A stretch of 64,000 nt of DNA from Lojkania enalia (Eukaryota; Ascomycota; Dothideomycetes; Pleosporales), in assembly GCA_010094045.1 (NCBI GenBank), contig ML986610.1, positions 124,001-188,000 on the forward strand, given 5' to 3'. Every line of letters starts with the position of its first letter. Within the stretch, counting starts at the first letter, position 1. A program made the position numbers and the translations under genes. Positions 45,544-56,636 of this stretch are shown piece after piece. The notes under the pieces are model-generated. The model made no database searches and was not told the DNA's origin. It saw nothing but the letters and a program-made list of their open reading frames with translations.

Positions 45544-47175
45544 ATGAGCCGTCACATGCAGAGCACTGCCGACGAGCTGCAACTGGCGGCCCTTGGGCAC
45601 AAAGCTGAGCTGAAGAGACAATTTTCTCCTCTGTCCATGCTTGGACTTGCTTTTGCCATTCTCAATTCCTGGACTGCACTTTCAGCATCGCTTTCCTTGG
45701 CTCTTCCAAGTGGTGGATCAACGAGCGTCGTTTGGGGTCTCGTGACGGCCGGCGTCTGTAACTTGTGTCTGGCTGCATCCCTCGCCGAATTCCTGTCTGC
45801 ATATCCGACAGCTGGCGGACAGTATCACTGGGTCGCCGTCATAAGCTGGAAGAGATGGGTTCCGTTGCTGTCCTGGATTACCGGATGGATTAACGTCTCC
45901 GGTTGGATTGCGCTTGTCGCCTCTGGGGGCTTGCTAGGATCTCAACTTATTGTCGGAGTAATCTCGTTGTACGACGCAACGTATTTGTCCAAGCGTTGGC
46001 ATCAGTTCCTCATCTATATTGGCTATAGTCTGGTCGCGTTCTTTGTCAACGCCTTCTTGAACCACCTTCTTCCTTACGTTAACAAAGCAGCGATTACCTG
46101 GTCAATTACGGGCTTCCTTGTAATATCCATTACAGCACTTGCCTGCTCCTCCCCGCACTATGCGTCTGCCGACTTCGTTTTCCGGAACTTTATCAATGAG
46201 ACCGGATGGCCGGATGGCATTGCCTGGCTTCTGGGCTTGCTTCAGGGAGGCTTGGGTTTAACCGGATACGATGCGGTTGCTCACATGATTGAGGAAATCC
46301 CAGATGCTTCCGTCGAGGGACCGAAGATAATGGTTTACTGCGTTTGCATTGGAATGTTTACCGGTTTCATTTTCCTGGTCGTCCTCCTTTTTGTTTCTGG
46401 TGGAGACTTAAAAAGCATTATCTCTTCTTCCGCAGGACCCCTTTTGCAGATTCTCTACAATTCTACCCAAAGTCGCGCTGGCGCCGTTGGTCTTCTGATG
46501 TTTCCGCTCATTTGCCTACTCTTCGCCACTACCTCCATTATGACCACATCGTCACGGATGACCTACGCCTTCGCCAGAGATGGAGGGCTTCCTGCATCAA
46601 ATTTTTTTGCGCGAGTGCATCCAAAGCTTGGACAGCCTCTTAATTCTTTGTGTCTTACCACGAGCCTAGTCATTATGTTTGGATGTATTTTCCTTGGTTC
46701 TAGTAGCGCCTTCAATGCTATCATCTCGGCATCTGTTGTCTCGCTCGGCGTCAGCTATGCCATTCCCATTGCCATCAACTGTCTGCAAGGACGAAAGAAG
46801 CTCCCGCCACGAGCATTTGTTCTTCCAACGCCTCTTGGCTGGTTTGCAAACCTCCTGGGGATCGCGTACGTAATCGTCACGTCTGTGCTATTTGTTTTCC
46901 CCCCGCAGCTTCCTGTCACTGCAAGCAATATGAGTATGTATGTCGCTTATGATGATAAGAGTCTTGTATTAATGTTTTCAGATTACTGCATCGTTGCCTT
47001 TGCGATTATACTCCTCATCAGCATTGTTCAGTGGCTTGTAGACGGTCGGAAGAACTTTACTGGACCGCGCTCCGACATGGGCTTGGAAGTTCTCGAAGCG
47101 GTGAAGAGCCAACAGCAACGGCCGACTGACGACCTGGACCCAAAGATTGCCGAAGAGAGGGACATCGATATATAA
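45544..47175 (+). CDS. APC-superfamily amino acid/choline/GABA permease (527 aa after splicing)
   Basis: The ORF is open throughout, but a 48-bp intron (46934-46981; donor GTATGT, acceptor TTTTCAG) lies inside it and keeps frame. Removing it restores ASNMNYCIVAFAIILL, the usual family sequence, so the two exons are 45544-46933 and 46982-47175. About 12 membrane helices are visible. ELKRQFSPLSMLGLAFAILN and AEFLSAYPTAGGQYHWVAVI mark the first helices, LTGYDAVAHMIEEIPDASVE is the conserved central loop, and SSRMTYAFARDGGLP follows. The C-terminus VDGRKNFTGP is typical of fungal GABA/choline permeases. It should import amino acids, GABA or choline across the plasma membrane; substrate is not determined by the sequence. 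Confidence 0.9.
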   Translation: MSRHMQSTADELQLAALGHKAELKRQFSPLSMLGLAFAILNSWTALSASLSLALPSGGSTSVVWGLVTAGVCNLCLAASLAEFLSAYPTAGGQYHWVAVISWKRWVPLLSWITGWINVSGWIALVASGGLLGSQLIVGVISLYDATYLSKRWHQFLIYIGYSLVAFFVNAFLNHLLPYVNKAAITWSITGFLVISITALACSSPHYASADFVFRNFINETGWPDGIAWLLGLLQGGLGLTGYDAVAHMIEEIPDASVEGPKIMVYCVCIGMFTGFIFLVVLLFVSGGDLKSIISSSAGPLLQILYNSTQSRAGAVGLLMFPLICLLFATTSIMTTSSRMTYAFARDGGLPASNFFARVHPKLGQPLNSLCLTTSLVIMFGCIFLGSSSAFNAIISASVVSLGVSYAIPIAINCLQGRKKLPPRAFVLPTPLGWFANLLGIAYVIVTSVLFVFPPQLPVTASNMSMYVAYDDKSLVLMFSDYCIVAFAIILLISIVQWLVDGRKNFTGPRSDMGLEVLEAVKSQQQRPTDDLDPKIAEERDIDI

Positions 47176-47403
47176 CGAGACAATGTCTTTGAATTTAAAT
47201 TAGAGAAGTAGAAATATTATATAAATTGGCCAGAACGTTCGTACGATAAGAATGGGCTCATGTAAGAGCGCACTCGGCAGACATACCGCGTGTTCAACCT
47301 GAAGTGTATAAATCAAGCTTCCCGGTCTACAAGAGTGACTATTCAATCTATCTAGGAACGAGCTAGTGGAAGTGAAGCTCCACGAAACATCAGTAGCTCT
47401 GCA

Positions 47404-50400
47404 TCAGCAAATTAAACCTTCGGTTCCAGGCGCATTCAAGCCAATGATAAACTTCGCATGCATATATCCTGCTCCAAGGCGCCTATAGATCTTCCCTTTA
47501 TCAGTAGAACTCGTAAGAGTTACGATTAAAACGTAATAGGTCTTCTCCCGCTCTGTAATTCCATCCTTTGGCTTAGCAACAATGACGCATTGAGGTTGCT
47601 GTCCATCAGAACCCGTCCGATCTGTATCGTAGACTAGTTTAAAGGGGTCATCTGACTTTCTCCCCGCGACGTTGTAATTCCTTACCGTTGCTACCAACGC
47701 TATTTCCGCATCCATATTTGTCCTATCCGAGGTACTGTCTTTGGCAGATGACCACGCCGGTTGGACTTCTGCGCCCGCCCAATCAGTCGTCTTAAAAGGT
47801 GGTTCGAGATAGTCAATACCCCCCTTGTACGCCATCCATGACCAGGTCGGAACTCTAATATTTCGGTGTTCAGAGAACTCAATGGGAGAGAGAGTCTTAT
47901 CGTCGCATTCTTCCTCTCCGCGCACCCATAGTAAGCTACGGTGAAATAGTCCACCACCTGGACCGTCGTCAAAGATACCGAATTTTCCACCGGTTTTATA
48001 GGCAGTCCTAAGCCGGTTCTCAAGCCCAGCAATGGCAATAGGTCTATCCTCAATCTCTTTGAACTCAAGCCTGGAGTACTGTTTGTAGAGATCCTGGAAA
48101 TATACGATCTTTCGACCCCGGTTTTGTCTTATCGATTTTTCTGGGAACTTTGGGTCCCCTAGAAAGTCGGCTAGGTTACTTCATTGAAGATGTCAGTATA
48201 CATTTGGAACTTAGAAAAGGTGATCTTCCAACTCCAGAAGGTGCTGAGGGCGCAATTTCGTGTAGGAAAGAGTTGCTTAGATGGGAATAGAGAATAGTGA
48301 AGACGAGGCTACCAAAGAGTATAGAAATAGACGGAAGGAAAAAAAAATAAAATAAAATTTAAACCAGAACTTACTTGTGCAATTGTGCAAGAGTTTCGCA
48401 TCTCACACCATTTCCACACTCAAAGTATGTTTGATTTCGAGCGAAGAACACTGTCCGTCGGGCGAGTGCCCGCTCCTGCAAGATCCATCCACGCCGATTC
48501 ATTACCGAGCCCTCTAAAACATCATGGCTAAAGTTGTCTATTGGCTCGCACATATAGAATGGCTCTTCATCCCCGCGTTTGAATGTTAGATACTTGCGCT
48601 GTGCCCGTTTCCCTAGGAATCCGTCTCGTACACCTGTGGCTCGACTAGCGGCTAGCACACAATATGCGCCACTATAGACATCTTCCATTCTCTCCGCTTC
48701 CTGTTTGAAATCCCCATCCGGACCCTGTATTATGCAAATGCAGTCAATCCATAAGTAACGCATTCCTATGGCCCTCGTTGTGATTATCGCGTCCTGAAAA
48801 GTTGCAGGAAGCTCATTATATGGGATTGCCTTCTTAAAATTCTCGACAGTACGCCCATTTACTTCGTCCTTAGGCAATGTACGAAATGGGGGATGCTTTT
48901 CAGGGTCTCCCCAAGGGTGTGATAGCGCAATGTATTCTTTGGTTTCGATGGGATCCTCGTGCGTTTCTATAAGTCGGAGTATTTGCGAATCCTTGGTGCC
49001 CACATCTATCAGCCTGGTTGGAAGTCTAGTCTGATGAAAGCCTTTACAGTCCTTGTGATTTGTGTTATGGTCGCAATCGTTCAACCACTCATTAATAATG
49101 TGGAAGAAGACATCTGTCCCAGGCTCCGGTAACTCTGGGAATCCTAATTGGATGGCAATTGGTGGCTTTAGACTGTTACTTCGGACGATCGACAAAATGG
49201 GTAATGGGCTCCCAGAGTTCAGTTTAAGCACAGACTGGTGCCGTTCAATCAAGACCTTTGGTCCCCTAGGAGCATCAGGTTTCATGCAAATGTCGTAGAG
49301 TATTTCACAGAACTGGCAGTCATAGGCCCTCGTTCTAAAATTCTCTTTAGTGTCCTCAATGGTAAATCCTCCTTTCCAAAACACGCGTCCATTGCAGTCA
49401 CGACAGAGTTTCGCTGGGACAGATGATCGCGGCGCTAGCGCTCGATACCCTATCTTCTTTAAAACTTTGTCGGCGAACGGTTCATCGACCAAATATTCCC
49501 AATCCTTCAGCGGTGGAAGAAAGTAATCATTCCTAAGGGATTTAGTGGACAGTCCGCCTACAGGGTTTGTCCCATTGCCTAGTTGAGCTGGAATCACTGA
49601 TAAAAAAAGGCCGGATTTGGCGGCTAATCCTTTGGCATTTTGCCGATCATTCCCTGATACCAAATAGTTCAGCTGGTTGAACTTTGATCTTATGTTATCG
49701 AGGGCATCGCGAAATTCAAGCGCGGTGGCGCGATAATTAGTGACGCTTTCTCCTGGAGCCGGTGGAGCCAAACTTGGTCCCATTCCCATTGTGCTTTGAC
49801 GTCTCGGAGGGAGGGGAACAACAAGAAGTTTTGTTCGAACTATATATAGAAGATCTCTAATGGCAGAGTCCTGGGAGCACTCCGGGTCTTTCTGAATATG
49901 GTCCATCCAATCCGTCACGGTGCGGTGAACTACAGCCTTATTTGCTGTCCCAGCCGATGGCATTTCAAAATATCGACATTGATCATTGCCTCCTTTCATC
50001 TGGTCGTAGAAATTATTTAGTTCGTCGTTCCCATAAAGAATCCAGATAATAAATTCGAGCGTGATGCATCCCATCGACCAGATATCGTATAATCGTGACA
50101 GTCCACGAACGGCTGTTACTGCCTCTGGCGCTTCATACAGAATTGTACCGTACCTCGTAGTAGTTAGATTGGGTCGCTCTTGTGTTGCGACAACATGTCT
50201 CTTAGCCAGCCCCATATCCGCTATTTTGAGCTCCCCCAATCCCGGAATACTGTTTGGAAATCTCAAGAAGTTCTCGGGCTTGATATCTCCGTGCCGAATT
50301 GAATCGCTATGCGGGGCATCTACGTAATCTCCTACCTCACTCTGGAGCTTAACCTTCACTTCCTTCTCCTGCCCTGATTTTTGATCAGAGGCCTCATTTG

Positions 50401-51383
50401 GAGTGTCGCCGGCGAAATGATGCAAGTGATGAAGCGCGTCTGCAATGCCGCGAAGCTGATTCACAGCTTGTTCAATGATGACCTTGTTTGGGGCATTTTT
50501 CTTGGACTCAACCCAAAACTCGCGGAGATTGCCGCCATCTGCCCAAGGAAACATGAAGTACCGACTATCACCTCTCCTTATTGCGGCAATGCATTTGACG
50601 ATGTGAGGATGATTCAGTTTAGTGATAGCGCGTAATGCTCCAGCTTCCAATTCCCAGGCCGTATCTGTACTATTTCTGTCATCGCTCCTGGTAATCTTTA
50701 TTTCTTTGACGGCCACCTATGTTGTATTTAGTAGTACGGCTTTCCGGGGAGCATTTTAAACATACAAAATCGAATATATGGCCTTTCAGATGATTTTGGT
50801 GAACTTTGACTTTGTAGACAGCGCCAAATCTACCTTCCTTGGGCGGACCGCCACTGCGCTCGAATGGAAAGATGCATTCAGACGAGAGGTTATATTCGTC
50901 TTCGCCTGGCGTGAATACCGGTGCTAAGTACTTCCATTGGTTTTGGCAGAAGTGATGCAACCTCCACTCCGACCACACATCTTCGCGGAAGTGATTTGAT
51001 ATTGTCGGATCTTCCCTTGGATTGCTCACAGGAATCTTTGTATCTGTAAAACTTGAGTTTTGGAACCTCTCCAGGGCCGCTAACATTTCAAGTGGAGGTA
51101 ATGTGCATTCGAAAGTGATGGCAAATAGCTTCCTCGCCTGGGAAATAATCCAACAGATGAGTTCTTCCTGGCTTTCTTTATCGAATAACTTGTCGATACT
51201 TGGTTCATCCAGTTTTAGCACTTCTCTGATGGAGCTTCGTGTCACAAGCTCGTTGATGCAAGTCTCAGGGAGGTAGTCCCGGTGCAGAGGATCGAAAGTA
51301 CTCCTTCTGAATGAACTGAGTAGCCCCTCTTCTAGGGCTAGGGTAGGAGATGATCTCTTGCTGAGATCTAACTCTTTGCGCAT
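47404..51383 (-). CDS. protein kinase-HET domain fusion protein (1,244 aa)
   Basis: Three exons: 51383-50766, 50716-48375 and 48178-47404; both joins keep frame. Residues 1-170 form an N-terminal helical region. The kinase spans about 184-470: GRFGAVY glycine loop (184), VAVKEIK with Lys 210, RHGDIKPEN catalytic loop (347-355), ADMG in place of DFG (about 372-375) and YEAPEA. A cysteine-containing linker (KLCRDCNGRVFW and DCQFCEILYDIC) precedes the HET domain from about 800: IALSHPWGDPEKHPPFRTLP, YLWIDCICIIQGPDGDFKQE and RRGWILQERALARRTVFFAR. The C-terminal 260 residues include the post-HET VPTWSWMAYKGGIDY block. HET domains drive vegetative incompatibility cell death. I infer that the kinase senses or regulates the HET output. 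All key kinase residues are present, so it may be active. Confidence 0.88.
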
Positions 51384-52617
51384 GGCGATGGAGCTACTAA
51401 GCTTACTAGAAAAAGACCTGCTAAGGATCTAGCACTGGCTTTCATTAAAATCTGTCACCCAGTCTCCAGTTGGGGCCAACCTGGACCAGAAGGACAATGT
51501 TGACAACTATGGCCTCTATCAATTACGTCGACGTAGTTGAATAGGGATATGAAGGCTAAATGCATAGAAGGAGGAGTATGAGAGGGTGTGGGCATAGTCT
51601 AATTGGGATGAGAGAGATCTAGCCTTTAACTCTACTAAAATAGTATTCACTCAATGCTTGCGTCCCATGTCATCTTAGAAAGAGCCGCATTTCTGGTCAC
51701 AACGTCAATTTCTAAAGCGGGGGCTGCCGGAACCGGAAGCCAGTGTATGTGTGCGCCTTCATCCGTATCCAATGAGGGATACATGATAAGCGAGTGGGTC
51801 ATCAGGTGACGGCTCCTTGGACAAATCGGCTGGCGATCTGCCAAGTCCATGTCCACAAATTACAGTCCACCATAGTCATAGGCGATGCAACTTTGCATAT
51901 AGGATCGCGCATGACGGCGAAGCGGGGATGCTCGAGGCGCATATATGCCATTGCTTTTTTCACCCCAACTGAACCTCTGGTGTGTATCGTCTCAGATCAT
52001 AGCTCAACTCATCATATAAAAGTTATGCCAGCTTGCCACGTATTAGCTCTAAGAAGGAAGGCCGGGGAAGGATATCATGTTTGACTGGATGCCACTCGCC
52101 GGATTTGGTTGACCGGTGAGTAATATTTGACTATCAATGTAATGCAATGTTCGGCAACGCCGATCAGCCTGGTGAACAACGCAAATTAAGCGATCAAAGC
52201 TGACCCGATGCTACCACAGAGTGGAATCGGGATGGGTTCAATCTTATAGCATCTTCTCAGCCTTAGAACTCGATGTTAACATCTGGTCCTGATAAAAGCT
52301 ACGCCTTAATTTCTACGGTATATATATTAAGAGTAACTAAACCATTTAGAAATAGGGCTCTGACATTGTTGCGATTAAAACAGAGGGCTGAGGAGGTGTC
52401 AAAGAGTTGTAAAGAACTGGGTGGATTGTGTTGGAGGGCTGCTAGGCGTCCTACAATGGAGATTTTGGTGTATGAAGCTATACTAGGTCGAGAGAGCACG
52501 TGACAAACATTCCGTATTACAATTATGTTGAAAATCCCTTAAAAGGGGTTTTATGCGATGATTTCTTGAGTATATCAACACCTTTGACTCCGGAGAAGAT
52601 ATTTATAGACTATTAAA
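51384..52617. other. spacer between the two kinase genes, with possible relic
   Basis: No intact gene. On the minus strand at about 51,800-51,960 one frame reads AMAYMRLEHPRFAVMRDPIC and continues NLWTWTWQIASRFVQG to a stop, which looks like a decayed protein fragment of unknown family. The promoter of the kinase-HET gene must lie in the left part. Confidence 0.4.
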
Positions 52618-55387
52618 TCACATGACTGACCCACTATCTACCATTGCTTTCCTCTGAAATGCGCCAGCGCCAATTCTTAGTCGTTCTGCTAATATAGGCT
52701 TTGAGGCGATTTCCTGCTCTATTGCGGTTGTGACGTTAACTTTGACAGATTCAACATGGGGCTTGAAAGGTGAATCTGGCCAAGGACACCTTTTCGCAGC
52801 ATAGGCATCATCTTGAAGACACTTTTGAGCCCAATTTTGAAGTGTCTTCCGAGTACTTTCGCAGGTTTTTCGATTGCCGGGTTCTATGAGCAGCATGTCT
52901 TGCTGGATCATATTGAGAAAATTGTGATAATACTCAGTGCAGTTAGGATGGCGGTGCAATTCGCTAATGAACTAATTAGAGATAGTCAGATTAGCTCTCA
53001 AGATAGATTAAGCGGCTAACTGCATACCTCAGTGACAACTGGCTTGACCATTACTTCGGCCTCGGAAGGATTAGACTCGATCTTCTTTTCGGCAAGGAAA
53101 AAAGTGTCAATTTTCTGATTCAGAAATATGTCCAAGGCAACCCTTCTAGTCGCAAATTCTTCTAAAAGGTCTGCGCCGCCGAGCATCCAGGCAATGAACT
53201 CTAGGTATACGCAGCCGAGACACCAGATATCGTAAGATTGGTTGATGATTTTGGGCTCGATATCACATTCAGGAGCCCGATAGGTCATAGTATTGGCGAC
53301 GTCCCTTTGCCTCGACCTGCTAAGCCGGGAGTTAAGCTCTGCTTGTCCGAAGTCTGATAATTTTAGGATGCCTTTGAGATTCTTAGTATTTTCTTCAAGA
53401 TTATCGTACCATAGTATGTTTCGAGGATTGATATCACCGTGACGACCAAATCTTTGAGTTTTTTTGCGGTCACTGATCGATGGCTGATTTGCCAATTCTA
53501 CTGAGTTTACCCTGGATGAACCGTGTAGGGCAGGGCTGCCTGGCCGTGATGTTGGGTCGTCCAATTGCCGACTAAATCTTTGCTGTATTGGAGCGGAAGA
53601 CTGAACGATTTTGACATGTTTGCCGCCACTTGATTGACGCTTAGGAATTTCTCCGGTGTCCATATGGGAGATCATGGTAATAGTTAAGTGGCGGTGGAGC
53701 CTTAAAAGTCCGTCGGCGATTCCTGCGCATTGTTGTGCCATCCAGATAACAGCGGCATGATTGAGTTCCGGAGACGGCATTATATGTTTCCAGAACTTGA
53801 ATAGATCCCCCTCAGCGCGATAGAACATAAGATGGTATTTATTCAGATGCTCGTACGTTGCTAAGAGAGATACAACGTGTGGATGGCTCGCTGGGCCACT
53901 AAATTTCTTCAAAATTGTGGTCTCTCTATTGAAAGCTTCGGGGTTCTTCTCGTAGAGCTGCTTAATTGCAAATCCATGCTTGCTAGACTTCGGATCCCGA
54001 AAATTATAGTGTTCTTCATGGATACGAACGAAGAAGACTTTGCCAAACCCTCCACGGTACTCTGGATCTTCGTCATCTGTTAATTCAGTCTTCAAGAAAG
54101 GTAAGATCGTTTTATCTCCAAGCGGGAAATGTTTAATCTCGCCATCTTCGCCTTGGAAAAAGTACGGCGCTCTCATGTACCATTGGTACGTCTCGAAGAT
54201 AAACAGTTTCATGAGTGTCCAGTTCTTGAAGCAGTTTAGCGACTGGTCGGATGGGTTGTTGGAGGAATTCCTGCGTCGCAGCTCGATGATACCTTCGTCA
54301 TTCTTACATTCGACAAGCGGCAAGTCAAGATCGCTCAAATCTTCTTCTAAAAACATGTTGATACAATGAGTCATTTCGGCGAATGCAAGTAGGGCGAATA
54401 TCTGTCGGAAAGATTTCACTTTTTGTTTACCTGCATGTAGAACCACGGTCTCCTCGTAGACTTCTTCGGCTATATTTTCGATTTGCTTCGATGTATGGGC
54501 ATATGATAGATCTTTTTCAAGCTCGCGATAGATGGCATCTTTATTGACCAAGCGGTCAAGATGTGCCTTGGGAAGAAATTTCTGCACAGGTCCATAAACG
54601 TCCGGGCGCGTGTCCACAAGTGCTTTGAAGAGCTCTGTTTGAAGCTCATGGGGAGATGTCTGGATTTGAATGGGGCTTAGTCGCTCATGCCCTGGTTTAT
54701 CCTCTGGAACGGATTTCTTCTCATCACTGTTGATTCGCTTTTGACGTTTATGTTCTTGATCTCCAGCATCAGAGATAACGCTCTCAGACGGGTGCCGGCG
54801 CTCTAAGTAATCAGGGACACCCAAGCGTGATGTATACGGTCGCTCTACATCGAGGTCTATGTTATTGGACCATTCCTCTGAATTAGGTACCGCATTCTAC
54901 GATCATAAAGTCAGCATAATACAGTATGAAGATGACAAAGTCTTTGACTCACATTCAATTCCGCACCAATGCTTTGTAATTCATATGAGATCTCCAATTG
55001 CCTTTCAGCATTAACGTCCAAATACGGAATGGATTGGGAGGGCGTAAAGTAAGGACCGTCACTTGATGCCGAACTTTGAGGCGATGTTTGTATAAGTGAC
55101 GATTCCAAGCTAGTATCTTTCCCTACTCCACTATCGTCGCTGCTTGTCACGTCCTCGGAATTTGAACCTGTTTGAAACTGGCGGGGGTGGTATCGGCCCC
55201 TGTCGGTGTCTTCGACTGCGTATGTCTTAGGCCGCGAACTTCGGAAGCCTCTCGCCTCAGTTTCGGTGCCGGTTTCTGAGTCAAGCTGCCCAACTGACAG
55301 GGGCAAATCTCTCGGGGTTCCAAAGGATCCCCTGCTCCAATTCTCCTCGCGCAGTCCATCCCTTCTCTTGGTGTGTGGCTGCGACAT
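52618..55387 (-). CDS. protein kinase with N-terminal helical domain, paralogue-like to the kinase-HET protein (885 aa)
   Basis: Three exons: 55387-54953, 54896-53028 and 52971-52618, all phase 0. Residues 1-200 are Ser/Arg-rich and probably disordered. About 200-400 is a helical region laid out as in the neighbouring kinase-HET protein (KFLPKAHLDRLVNKDAIYRE, later YQWYMRAPYFF before the kinase). The kinase begins at YRGGFGKVFFVRIHEEHYNF (about 425) with FAIKQLYEK as the ATP-binding Lys strand. The catalytic loop is RHGDINPRN (about 632), with Asn where Lys is usual, then LSDFGQAE and YRAPECD. A roughly 70-residue Ser/Gln-rich insertion lies before the catalytic loop. There is no HET domain; the tail is a short helical region. 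Head-to-head with the small three-exon gene, same strand as the kinase-HET gene. Confidence 0.83.
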
Positions 55388-56001
55388 ATTCGGTGCGCAT
55401 GCTTTGAATGAGATATTTTAGGAAAACGGCGTGTTAAATGATGTTTAGTAGATTGCTGAGACCGAGAGCCTTGAAAGCTTCCAGTAACGCCTTCTGCAAT
55501 TTCTGCGGGCATGTTGGCCTAATAAATTGCCTGCTTCAGGTTGGAGGCTTGCGTCCGAGACTTTGGGGCTGTGATAGTAGCAATCGATACACATAACAGC
55601 TAGACTCAAAATCTAGGGCGCAAGGCTGCAATTGGGGGCCAACCTTGACTAACCCTTTAACTGCACCGCCACTTTTGATTCTCGCAGTGGGCGCTTCGGC
55701 GTGGCTCTGACGATCGCCTGCCAGTTGCCTTCATTTGCCTTCTCTAGGCAGCGGCTCGAATCTACCCAATCAAGAGCTGTGGCGCAGGGCCTTGTCAGCC
55801 GCTCTCATCAGCTGGAAATCCTTGCATTAAGATCAGAGGAATGTGCCACATCCCTCTTGCATACAAATATGAGCATTTCCTACGGACGCTATCTCATAAA
55901 GTCAAGCCCGAACAATTATATGCTCTCGCTCAAGTTGAGCCTTACTCCTAATAGCACCCGCAGTATTCGTGGCCATAGCCTTCAGATATTTCACGAGCGC
56001 G
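55388..56001. promoter_or_regulatory. divergent promoter between kinase and small-protein genes
   Basis: About 615 bp lie between the two start codons. Plus-strand frames here (from 55,701) have no motif and overlap the start of the small gene in another frame. Co-regulation of the two genes is an inference from the arrangement. Confidence 0.4.
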
Positions 56002-56343
56002 ATGCCATCAACCATAGCAACCGAGGAAAGGCTATATCTGGTTCGTCACGAATATACAGATACGCCTAAAGCCCAGGCTATTCCCGGACGAAATATCAAC
56101 GCTGAGAAGCTCACCGCTATGCTCAGGACTAAATTTGGCATTGGTCGTTACGACGTCTATGTAGGTATCCGGTAATTATGATAGATACCTAGGAGAAGAA
56201 CGTCTGCTAATGCATGAGTTAGATAATACATAATTCATATCGTATTATAGCCCCGAGAGAACTGTCGACGGTAAGCACCTATCTTCCCCCTAGTCCACTA
56301 AGACAAGCTTTAATAGGTACCAGAGCGAGATATCACAGTGTAA
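56002..56343 (+). CDS. small three-exon protein (69 aa), unrecognised, possible beta-grasp-like
   Basis: Exons 56002-56164, 56251-56270 (20 bp) and 56317-56343 join in frame; introns of 86 and 46 bp have GT-AG ends. The protein begins MPSTIATEERLYLVRHEYTD, has a central LTAMLRTKFGIGRYDVYV, and ends APRELSTVPERDITV. The pattern (strand, helix with Leu spacing, Lys-Phe-Gly turn, strand, APRxL motif, strand) is what a small ubiquitin-like/beta-grasp fold could look like, but that is inference. I have an impression of similar small fungal proteins ending in APR-x-L-S but cannot name a family. It starts 294 bp before the HET gene on the same strand and head-to-head with the kinase gene. The main risk is that the micro-exon is wrong. 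Confidence 0.55.
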
Positions 56344-56636
56344 ATCCACGTGATCCCGAACTATTTTTGACATCCTATTTCTCTATTGTATGAAAGTACA
56401 GAATGCTGTTATGGGGAAGGAATACGACCGTGGGATTAGATAGAACTAAATGGCTACCTGCTGTTTTATTTTTAACCGGGCCAAGCGCTGAATAGCCAAT
56501 CATCTTCTCGCTTCCGACGGAGCTGAAACCCAAGAAAATCAAATACGCCACAAATTGCCGGTGCCGCGGATGATATCCTTTTAAGCGGCACCTAACATCC
56601 TCTTTCGTGAACAGCGGGGAATGATTTCTTTCCACG

